Part shown: piece after piece, positions 1 through 7,966 of the stretch | Numbering within the stretch: position 1 is the first letter of the stretch | Layout of the letters: each line of letters opens with the position of its first letter | Origin: Saksenaea vasiformis B4078 | Taxonomy: Eukaryota > Mucoromycota > Mucoromycetes > Mucorales > Saksenaeaceae | Direction of reading: 5' to 3' | DNA length: 12,032 nt | NCBI GenBank assembly: GCA_000697055.1 | Contig: JNDT01001170.1 | Coordinates: forward strand, 1-12,032 | Position numbers and translations under genes: made by a program | Notes under the pieces: generated by a model | Seen by the model: only the letters and a program-made list of their open reading frames with translations | What the model was told of the DNA's origin: nothing | Databases searched by the model: none

Positions 1-3000
1 CTGCAGGCTGACGGAGGTAGGCAGAAAACCGAAGTGCTTCGCGTACTGTTACTGCTGGCTGATGGATGTCCATCTGTTCACAGTAACCAGTGATACGTTC
101 GAAATCGTTCATTAACGCCTCACCATTTAGGTAAACACGTCCTTCCACCTTTCCTAATGTCTTACGACGTGCGAGCACGTCAAGTAGTGTAGTTTTTCCT
201 GCACCAGATGAACCCATAAGTGCTGTTAGATGGCCTGGCTTGACGATGCCAGCAATATCATTAAGTAGCTGGATAGAGCCGCCCTTGATTGGCACAGTGT
301 AATTGATATGGTGCCATGAAAAGGTGGTTCCAGTAGCGATTGTATCCATTTCTTCGCTAATTCGCGCTTGTCGTTGACGTCTTCCCTTTTCTTCTTCGGC
401 TGTACGAGATTTGGGCGCTTTGCCACGCAAATACAATTTTGTCAAAGAACCGACCTTACTAAAACCGCCCCACTCCATGGCTAGGGCGGTCGCTAATGTG
501 AAGAAAATGAAAAACGCAACAACTACAACAAAATCAGGGGCCCACATTTCCCATGGGTTATACAAAAGTTCATCTAAAAGATAATTGTCGCCTTCGACAT
601 AGTCCTGGCCAGGTCGACCACCTGCCATTGTACACACTTTATAGCGCCAGTCGTCGTAGCCTAGCAAAGACACAGCGTGAGTACGAAATGTTAGACAGAT
701 CAGTATACCTTGACCAAAAGGAACAGCGTTCCCTAGACCTTCGCAAGAGTACTTCTGCCCATGCATTTCATTGACCAAAAGAGCCTTGTACGCGTACGCC
801 ATTGGATTGATCCAATAGATCCTAAAATCGGATTAATCAAGATCACCAAAGCACGACCGGTTCTCTTACCAGTACAACCATGGATGCATAGAACGGTAAT
901 GAATAACGTAACCGACATATGTTATCAAAGTTATCATGATTACACCTGAAACCTGAGTTGCAATAAAGAAGCTAGACGTTATAGCACCAAATAGTCGGAA
1001 GAAGCCGTTCATTGTCAAGTTGGCAAAGAAAATAGTGATGAAGAACGTGAAAAATCGACCCGCATCCAGATTGAGACCCATCATGAAATAGGCGCAGAGC
1101 GAAAACAGAGATACTGTACAAGCAGGTGGATAAGAAAACAGAAAGATAAGGAATGCAGTACTTACCTTGAACTAATGCATAAGGAATATCCATGACGACC
1201 TGAGCAATATAAAAAGCAGATGGCCGATACAATGCAAATTGTTTGTGTTTTTCAAGAATCGGACGACCCATCAAGAAACTGACAAGTTCTGTCTGACAGA
1301 TGAAAGTATTGAAAATGAGAGAGAAAAACAGAGCACCGCCGCGCGAGAAGGCGCCGCGCCCATCAAGGGGAATATTATAAAAACAAGAAGCAGTAATCAA
1401 GCTTTGAATGAGGATAGTGCCATAGCGCGAGATTAATGCTTCTCTATCTTTCAAAAGAAGATGATGCTGCCGGATGACAAGGGCCCGAACTTGTTGGTAA
1501 AACGATGCAATGTAGGGCGAGCCCTCAGGTGCTCGTTTCTGGTGTTCTTCAGCGACAGCCTGTCGGAAACGCTTTACTGGCTTTTCCTCTTCCAACATCT
1601 TCTCGTAGGCATGCATCTCTTCCATCATTACTTTATAGGTGGAGGATGAATGGTAGCGATCCTGGAATTGATGCGCGAACTGTGGTACGCTGTCTTCAAA
1701 TCCCTTCCTCACTTCGCGCTCGAGGGGGTTACAGATACCAGTAAGGAAATCGGGTGTTGATTTTCGGGGAGGGCAATAGAAGCCCATGTCCTCAAAGTAC
1801 TGTTTGGCACTGGAAACAGGACCAAAATACAAACAGTAGCCATCATCGAGCAGGAGCACCTTGTCGAATTCGTAAAAGATACTGTTGGATGCTTGATAGA
1901 GTGTAGCGATAGTTGTCTTGTTAAACACATTGGTCATAATGCGCAGCGACCGCACATAGTCAAGCGCTGACGCAGCGTCAAGGCCTCTGGTAGAGCAATC
2001 CCAGCAATTGATTGTACTCCTCGTCGTCATCAACTCGGCGATGGATAATCGTTTACGTTCACCCCCCGAAAGGCCACGAATGAAAGCATTGCCAACCATA
2101 GTATCCATTTGTTTCGTCAGACCCAGCATATTACCAAGCATGTACAAGACTTTATTGACAAAGTCTGCTCTGGTTTCATCAGGCAGGCGGTTACCGGGCG
2201 TCTTTGTACGTAATGCAAATTGCAACGTTTGCTTGGTTGTAAGTGTAGGGTAATGCTGATCTTCTTCTTCATTGTAGGTTACTTGACCGCGATAGTATTT
2301 AGCAAAGGTCTCTGGATCGATACCGCCGTAACTGACTTCGCCTTCGACCTTTGTAAAGGAGCCACGCATATTAGCTAAGACATTGAGCAAACTTGTACAG
2401 CCGGCACCAGGACGTCCCAGGACAAGCAACATCTCTCCGTCTTTACAGAAACCAGTCTGGTTATGAAGAATAGTCTTTCGACTAGTATTTGCACCGATAC
2501 CGAAGTAGGTTTTCCAAAACTGTAGGTTTTGAAGCACTCCGCTGATCACTGTTGGTACAGTGTGCGCTTCTGCTCCAAGTCCCTGTAAAATTAGAACAGT
2601 AAATACATACGACCATTGGAGACACGATCATCTGCTTACTTCGACTGTGACGTTTTTCCAAATGACACCAAGGTGTTTGCTTATTTGACCAGCTTTACGC
2701 TCTTCCTCAGAAAGATCATGAAGAAAATCTGCCAAATCAAATTCCTGCTGATCTCCTTTCTCTAGGTCATTGATTGATGCAGAGAGACGACTTGCTCGTG
2801 ATAGCTCTCGCTTTAAATCCTGAAATTCGGTCATAGCAGCTGTGGGAGAATAATTTAGCATTGTCACAGACTTCGTTGCATAGGTTCTATGTACCTTGAA
2901 CATCAACTGCATTGACATCTACCTCAGTAAATGTTTCGCCTTCGGTCTCATAGGTGTGTATGCTTCCAGTTTGCAGTGATTCCTTGTTAGAGCGTCTCCG

Positions 3001-3027
3001 TTGTGGAGATTCAACTTCCTCAGACAT
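1..3027 (-). CDS. PDR-type ABC drug-efflux transporter, 5' six exons (3' end outside window)
   Basis: Full-size plasma-membrane pump of the pleiotropic drug resistance (ABCG) family, which exports hydrophobic compounds using ATP. I splice it as exons 3027-2895, 2839-2640, 2582-1166, 1113-870, 821-709 and 660-1. The introns are 55, 57, 52, 48 and 48 nt, all GT..AG, and every junction keeps frame. This gives 922 residues of an expected 1450 or so. NBD1 has Walker A GRPGAGCT (about 167-174), signature LSGGERKR (282-289) and Walker B INCWD (302-306). Five hydrophobic spans follow from about 497 to 655, then an extracellular loop with two Cys, then a sixth span near 744-765. NBD2 begins with GSSGAGKTT (852-860) and a Q-loop YCEQ. 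NBD1 has Cys instead of the Walker A Lys and Tyr at the switch-His position, the usual PDR asymmetry. The ATG at 3027 directly follows an in-frame TAG. Family call is very secure; substrate unknown. Confidence 0.95.
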
Positions 3028-3110
3028 CTAAAAGGGTAACGTAATAAGATCTAAAGAAAGGGGAATGAGGACTTTAAAGAACCAAACATGCGTAGAATTT
3101 GAAAGCTTTT

Positions 3111-3118
3111 TTATATAT
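3111..3118 (-). promoter_or_regulatory. TATA box of the PDR transporter gene
   Basis: ATATATAA on the minus strand, about 85 nt upstream of the transporter ATG. It is the only strong TATA-like element close to this start. I saw no exact copy of the yeast pleiotropic-drug-response element (TCCGYGGA) nearby; the closest is TCCGTGCA near 3193-3200, with one mismatch. Functional assignment is inference. Confidence 0.5.
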
Positions 3119-3251
3119 TCCAGGATGGGAAAAAACTTTATTCCAGCGATTTTCTGCCGCTAGCTATGCTGAATCGGGGGATAAATACGTGCTCCGTGCA
3201 GCAAACGAACAACGTGCATTTGCCGCAGAAATGTCCTAATTTGTCAAAACC

Positions 3252-3267
3252 TTTTTTTTTTTTTTTT
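3252..3267. repeat. T16 homopolymer tract
   Basis: Sixteen consecutive T on the plus strand, about 225-240 bp upstream of the transporter start. Such tracts often exclude nucleosomes in fungal promoters, so it may belong to the transporter promoter; that role is inference. The rest of 3120-3685 is AT-rich and I see no gene in it. Confidence 0.85.
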
Positions 3268-3685
3268 GCTACGCCACCAAACGGAAGTGTATTTGCTGTA
3301 TAATCCTTGATGATTATTACAAGTAGTAAATCATGACGTTTTAGACGGCCCTCATTTTGGCAATAACCAGAACACAATGCCTGTTCACCCTGCTATTGAT
3401 CATTAGGAAATACAGCCGACACGAATGAAAGGAGTGCATAGCATACAGATACAGGCGCGCTTATTTCTAGCATGACAAATAGGTAACTCGATCAAGTTGA
3501 ATATAACGCTAGAATTGTCAGACGAATGATAGTGAGGATGAGCAAAGTTTTGAAGCAAGACAACTGGAATCCCTAATCAAAGCATCATCAGCCATGATCT
3601 ACAGAAATTTTGTATCACGACGTCCTGGCATATCGTTATGCGTTCAAAGATATAAACGTCTGCTGAATCGTATTCATTGATCTGA

Positions 3686-4000
3686 GGCACTTCTTGCTAC
3701 AAACAGGACGATGTATTTCTTTCCAACGCAGGTCGATTTTGCGTGTTGCAGCCTACGGACGATATCTGTCAATCTGTCGCGGTGATCTTTACCGAAAAAG
3801 CGACCCCGACAGCACCGATGCGTTGACAAAAGGGGAATATCACTGAACCTTTTTCTTTGGAAATGGAAATCGCTTTGCGTAATTTTCCAAACAAGGAAGA
3901 TATTTACGCAAGCTGGTGGGTTTATAATAGGAAATAAAAGAGCGGTGTGAAATCATTCTGTTCAACTATAGTGAATCCATGACGATAGCAGATTCCTTTA
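3686..4000 (+). pseudogene. Decayed fragment of a fungal secreted Cys-containing protein (FC..P..S..AV.F.T..TAP family)
   Basis: One plus-strand frame from 3686 reads as protein-like blocks in the order NAGRFCV, P-T-D-D-I, S-V-A-V-I-F-T, T-A-P, stop at 3824, then G-N-I-T-E and later D-I-Y-A-S before another stop at 3935. From memory, a family of fungal secreted glycoproteins (macrophage-activating-glycoprotein-like) has the block order FC..LPP...I..SE..AV.FCT...APGA..P.GFI...GG.YDN. The segment follows this order but has lost key residues, including the second Cys and the APGA glycines. A 1-nt insertion near 3911 would explain the shift at the expected GG.YDN block. A further frame near 3945-3980 has a C-E-(4 residues)-F-N-Y-(1)-E pattern resembling the next conserved block. 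There is no start codon or promoter. Family naming is from memory and tentative; random open frame is the alternative. Confidence 0.35.
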
Positions 4001-4017
4001 TTGGGAACATTTTTGAT

Positions 4018-4031
4018 CGGGGTTTTCCCCG
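4018..4031. repeat. Perfect small hairpin CGGGG-TTTT-CCCCG
   Basis: A 5-bp GC-rich stem with a T4 loop, standing out in AT-rich surroundings just after the decayed fragment. No T-run follows it, and no gene end is near. Function unknown. Confidence 0.5.
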
Positions 4032-5440
4032 TTGACGGGTACAAGTCGCTCCTGGTAGCACTGGATCAAGCATCGGATCGCAGAAAATAGATAGAAGATG
4101 TTCACCAGAAAAAGTGGGTACATATATATACGATTGTTAAATCGAACCATACTGCGCTAATATATATCTAAGAGTTTCAACGGGTATCTGAAACAAATTT
4201 CCTCGCTGAAACTTTTGTCATATCATAATAATAGTTCCTCACTGATTTCACACACCGATACTCCCAACCTCGTTTCCTGCATTAAAAAATTTTTAACCCT
4301 AGCCGAAATCGATGTTTAATGTGTCTACTGGTTAAAAGTAGATGGAGTCTTCTTATGGAACAGATTACCGACAGCAGACAACGCTTAATTGTCAAACACC
4401 CCAATAATTTTTGCTTGAAGCAGAAGGAGGCAATCAGATGTTGAGGCTAGTTGTCAAAATTATTTGTTATGGAGATATTTTCTCAACGATTGGAACTGAT
4501 CCTTAGAGCAACTTAGTCATCCTTTGTTCAGGCCGCCCAGCGCAAGGGCTAACTTTAGCTTCTCACCATTTACTGATAGCTTCAGCCTCCGTGAGTGAAA
4601 CATATTATTTAGTCGAACCTTGCTTTCTCGGACAAAACCGCTTATTCACCTTCACGGTACATCATTACTTTTATTAGATGTCAACGCAAAGAGAACGTGC
4701 ATCTCAAGTCGCGCTATGGTGTGAATCACGCACCGCCAATGTAAAGTACTGCGTACACTTGTGATGTGTTCGCTGGTTTTCTTTGTATGTGCGTGTTCAA
4801 TTCTTGTGCTATAGTCAAAGCCTTAAGCATAATATGGCTGCATTATATTAGTGACCTCGTCAGCAACCTTTCCTCCGGTTATCATCCGCGCCCACTGCAC
4901 AATTGTAAACATAGCCATAAAAATCGAAGGGAACCAAAGTCTGTCCGCGCATAGACGATAGCAAACAATGGGTTCCTTTTACTAGCGCTCTCAATAGCCC
5001 ACCAATGCTTGTGAAACTACATGTCAAATACATACCACGAGATCTCGGATGTTACAATCAGGTTAGTTGCACTCTGTTTTGGATTAAGATTGCACATGGC
5101 CTTAAAGTGTAGTAGAGTTCGTCTATACCATTCATAGCATTCTTGTAACGATTTGCTTCAAACGTAATTCCGCTCAAGTGAGCTGTAGTTGCGAATAGTA
5201 AAACCGAACTCAATGCGTTAAAGAGAACAGAATAAAACAAGGGTGCAAACCAAATGAGCAGACATCAGCAAATTGAAGACTAACTGCAGCGTCGCCGTCA
5301 TGTTCACTTCCGACAACAGTTACTCAAAGAAGTCCAAAAAGAAAAGAAGTTGACAGCTAGGCAGTAAAGGAAGGTAGTCGCTCAATTTGCATGAATCTAA
5401 GTGTGCTTAGGACCTCTCATAATAACAACACGAGACGTGA
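4032..5440. other. Intergenic DNA, no gene recognised
   Basis: AT-rich stretch with short TA runs (about 4119-4130 and 4159-4168) and an A/T palindrome near 4282-4297. Open frames here are short, lack recognisable motifs and have no consistent splice sites. I found no tRNA-like A/B box pair. It separates the transporter promoter side from the 3' end of the reductase pseudogene. Confidence 0.6.
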
Positions 5441-6146
5441 TTTCCGCCTGCAGAGTTTTCTTCAAGGTATTTGATCTTTTTACCAGGAATCACAACGAAT
5501 TCTGGCCCTTGCGAGAATATTCAAGCCAAGATGAATTGACTTGGCAAAACTCCCTTCTTCTTTGAGAACTCCTCGATCTTGCTCGCAAGTCGGGAATTTT
5601 TTGCAAGATTTACAGGATAGAAAAAAAAGGTTGCATCAACATCTTGTTGTACATACATTCTATGCTGATGATGTAGATCCGCATAGAAGACGCTAATTTT
5701 TTGTGCTCTTTCCTAATTGTTGGGGTACAAATTCTGATTTATCACTAACTCCAAGGAATCTACTGCGATCGTCGCAGACACATTGCATTTTGTATATAAA
5801 GTCCTTTTTGCGGTGTTCTCTGGGTTCATTTCCTGCAAGTTTCTCATTACGGATGCGGCCGTGCAGATAGGCTGTGCCTGATAGCGTGTGCCTAAGCAAC
5901 ATATTCGCTCGGCCTGGCGATCTCTCTACTACAGGCATCCGCTTACCCCAGCCTCACCTCATGTCACGGTGTCTTGACAGTTTCTTTGTTGTCAATCTTT
6001 CCGTAGAATCAGCTCATGCTATGCGAACAGGACCACACAACAGTCTTTGAACGTAGGATATTACCGTCTTTTCTCTGCTTCATATAGCCCAGCCCTGCAG
6101 CAGGAACCTTGGGTCCGCCAGTACCCAAAACCTTCGAGAACTACGC
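5441..6146 (-). pseudogene. Aldo/keto reductase pseudogene, inverted copy of the gene at 6780-7965
   Basis: Read on the minus strand, this aligns with the intact reductase over nearly its whole length. Exon 1 (6146-6079) reads ..VLGTGGP-K-VPAAGLGYM against [17 protein letters not shown]. Exon 2 (6018-5947) begins MS-stop-FYG against MSRAYG. Exon 3 (from 5891) reads GHTLSGTAYLHG against [12 protein letters not shown], then FVPQQLGKS against YVRQQFEKS, then ADLHHQHR against VDLYYQHR. After a gap comes YPVNLAKN..SKKKGV..SQFILA-stop, against [23 protein letters not shown]. Both intron positions survive (6078-6019, donor lost; 5946-5892, GT..AG). Damage: no start ATG; stops at 6143-6141, 6011-6009, 5966-5964 and 5523-5521; a 2-nt deletion near 5700; loss of about 380 bp between QHR and YP; and loss of catalytic D and Y. 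Clearly non-functional; similarity fades near 5441. Confidence 0.9.
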
Positions 6147-6187
6147 TAGATCCTCTTCTCTTTTCTTCTCTTTCTTTTTTCCTTAAG

Positions 6188-6194
6188 CTTTATA
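6188..6194 (-). promoter_or_regulatory. Relic TATA box of the reductase pseudogene
   Basis: TATAAAG on the minus strand, about 42 nt before the codon that replaces the pseudogene start. The intact gene has the same TATAAAG about 30 nt before its ATG, so the duplication seems to have included the core promoter. A purine-rich run (6152-6182, minus strand) fills the space between. A chance match is possible. Confidence 0.35.
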
Positions 6195-6658
6195 ACAGTC
6201 AGGAAAGGTAATTCTTAAATAACTGTATCGTCACAATACTTGTAAAGTTATAAGAGGAATAATCCCTCCTCTTGATTAATCCTGCTTGTACACACAGGTT
6301 TGTCTACTATAGGCTAATCTTTTTGTGCTTATCATTACATATTATTTATTTTTTTGTTTGTGTTCTCTCGGCGCAGGACGTAAGGTATAGTTCTGTGTAA
6401 TCAGTGTTAGACTCCTTTAGATGTCAACAGGTTTTCGAGACAATTGCCTTTCCTACACGTTACCCATAGGTCTAAAGCAGGAGGCCTTCGAAAACCCAAA
6501 GTATCCAACTAATAAATGGAGGCATAGTTTTGCTGAAGAGACGAGACATCCTCTATTTAGAATATATCCGCGATAAGCGCACAGAAATGTATTCCTAAAT
6601 TGGAAGAACTAGAAGACTTATGATATTGTGGTCATTTGCAAAAGGAAAAAAAACCTGC
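6195..6658. other. Shared upstream region between pseudogene and intact reductase
   Basis: Divergent intergenic DNA without a recognisable gene. It holds a 7-bp perfect inverted repeat, AAGAGGA (6252-6258) and TCCTCTT (6267-6273), with an 8-nt loop, and pyrimidine-rich tracts around 6340-6375. No extended inverted symmetry between its two halves was visible beyond the two TATA boxes. Confidence 0.5.
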
Positions 6659-6670
6659 AACACATGTGTT
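6659..6670. promoter_or_regulatory. 12-bp perfect palindrome AACACATGTGTT, possible E-box operator
   Basis: A perfect 12-bp palindrome 110 bp upstream of the reductase ATG and about 75 bp upstream of its TATA box. It contains overlapping CANNTG E-box cores (CACATG and CATGTG), the type of site bound by dimeric bHLH factors. Position and symmetry suggest a regulatory site; no binding factor can be named. Confidence 0.3.
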
Positions 6671-6743
6671 CCTCCGTAATAACACCACCACCTGAGAATG
6701 CAGTTTAAAAAGTGACCAGACTACAGCAAGTGACTCCAAAGCT

Positions 6744-6750
6744 TATAAAG
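6744..6750 (+). promoter_or_regulatory. TATA box of the aldo/keto reductase gene
   Basis: TATAAAG ending 29 nt before the ATG at 6780. This close spacing implies a very short 5' leader if it is the true TATA box. Confidence 0.5.
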
Positions 6751-6779
6751 CGAAAAGGTGTTCGTTTGCTAAGGATTCA

Positions 6780-7965
6780 ATGGTGTCTTTTCGGCGGCTT
6801 GGTAGAACCGAATCAAGCGTCCCTGCTGTTGGATTAGGCTGTATGGGGTAAGACCACATATCTGTGTCGCAGTTGCTTGACAATTGTTTCAGCATGAGCA
6901 GAGCCTATGGCCTACGTGACGATGAAGAAAGCATAAAGACGCTTGAACGCGCAATAGAGATCGGGTAATTATTGGACAACTTTACTTACGATTTGAGAGT
7001 AAGACGTGCAGTATAGATGCATTTTCTGGGATACGGCTGATATGTATGGAAGTGGTCACAATGAGCGACTTATAGGGCGTGTACTCAAGAAGAACCGCGA
7101 TAAAGTTTTTATTTGTACCAAGTTTGGTAATCTCTTCAACGACAAAGGCAAAGTGTACGGAGCCTGCGGCAAACCAGAATATGTACGGCAACAATTTGAA
7201 AAGAGCATCAGGTACCTCGGTGTTTCATATGTAGATCTTTACTATCAGCATAGGATCGACAAAGATACGTAGGTATCCAACGCATTGAATGACTTGTTTA
7301 CAAGGAACTTTGCTACAGACCCGTTGAAGAAACTGTTGCAGCGATGGCGGAGCTAGTCAAAGAAGGTCGCGTCCGTTATCTAGGTCTTTCGGAGTGTTCG
7401 GCCGAAACGCTTCGTCGCGCTTGCCAGGTTCATCCTATAGCAGCAATTCAAATGGAATATTCTCCATGGACTTTGGACATTGAAAAAAATGGAGTATTAG
7501 AAGCGGCACGCGAATTAGGCGTCAGCGTCATTTGCTAGTAAGTAACAAGGAAAGTGACGTACTTGGGGTCTGATGCCGCATAGTTCGCCTCTTGGTCGTG
7601 GATTTCTTACGGGTACAATCAAGTCTACCAATGATCTAGTTGAGGGAGATGCTCGTCACCACAACCCACGTTTCTATCCCAAGAATCTTGCGAAGAATTC
7701 CGAACTTGTGAGCAAGATTGAGGAACTCTCGAAAAAGAAGGGAGTTACGCTAAGTCAGTTCATCTTGGCTTGGATACTTGCACAAGGTCCGGAGTTCATC
7801 GTGATTCCTGGTACAAAGAAGATTAAATACCTTGAGGAAAACTTTGCAGCTGCAGATATTAAGTTAACATCTGAGGAAATATCACAAATGAGAAAGATTG
7901 TAGATGAGGCAAACATTTGCGGTGATCGTTATGCACCGTTTCAGATGCAATTCCTCAGTCAATAA
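6780..7965 (+). CDS. Aldo/keto reductase (YakC/AKR13-like), NADPH-dependent, five exons
   Basis: Cytosolic oxidoreductase of the aldo/keto reductase superfamily, reducing aldehydes or ketones with NADPH. Exons are 6780-6847, 6893-6964, 7017-7268, 7319-7537 and 7584-7965. The introns are 45, 52, 50 and 46 nt, all GT..AG, and join into 330 residues, the usual size for this branch. The N-terminus has the family GLGCMGMS strand-loop. The catalytic tetrad is complete: D52 and Y57 in DTADMYG, K82 in TKFG, H125 in YYQHR. The cofactor-side motifs SPLGRG (205-210), LAW (265-267) and IPGTKK (278-283) are present. Intron 2 has two AGs 5 nt apart; only the second (7016) keeps frame and the GCIFWDTAD join. 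The ATG at 6780 gives the normal N-terminus. A dead inverted copy lies upstream. The exact substrate is unknown; pyridoxal reductase or a generic detoxifying reductase are both possible. Confidence 0.95.
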
Positions 7966-7966
7966 A
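7961..7966 (+). terminator. AATAAA poly(A) signal overlapping the reductase stop codon
   Basis: AATAAA spans the TAA stop (7963-7965) of the reductase. If used, cleavage would fall about 10-30 nt downstream, leaving a very short 3' UTR. No second exact AATAAA was noticed in the next 150 bp, so this is the best candidate; use is inference. Confidence 0.4.

Noticed and set aside
3185..3235. Yeast-type drug-response element in the transporter promoter
   Set aside because: The nearest sequences (TCCGTGCA, GCCGCAGAA) each miss the consensus, and the regulator is not known to be conserved in this lineage.
3138..3377. 79-codon minus-strand open frame through the T16 tract
   Set aside because: Its lysine run is simply the homopolymer, no motif is visible, and it lies in the transporter's upstream region.
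3680..3955. Long minus-strand frame of about 90 codons opposite the secreted-protein relic
   Set aside because: It has no ATG, no recognised motif and low protein-like order; best explained as the shadow of the relic's plus-strand frame.
1..7965. Transporter plus reductase as a detoxification gene cluster
   Set aside because: They are over 3.7 kb apart, with separate promoters and a pseudogene between; nothing in the sequence shows co-regulation.
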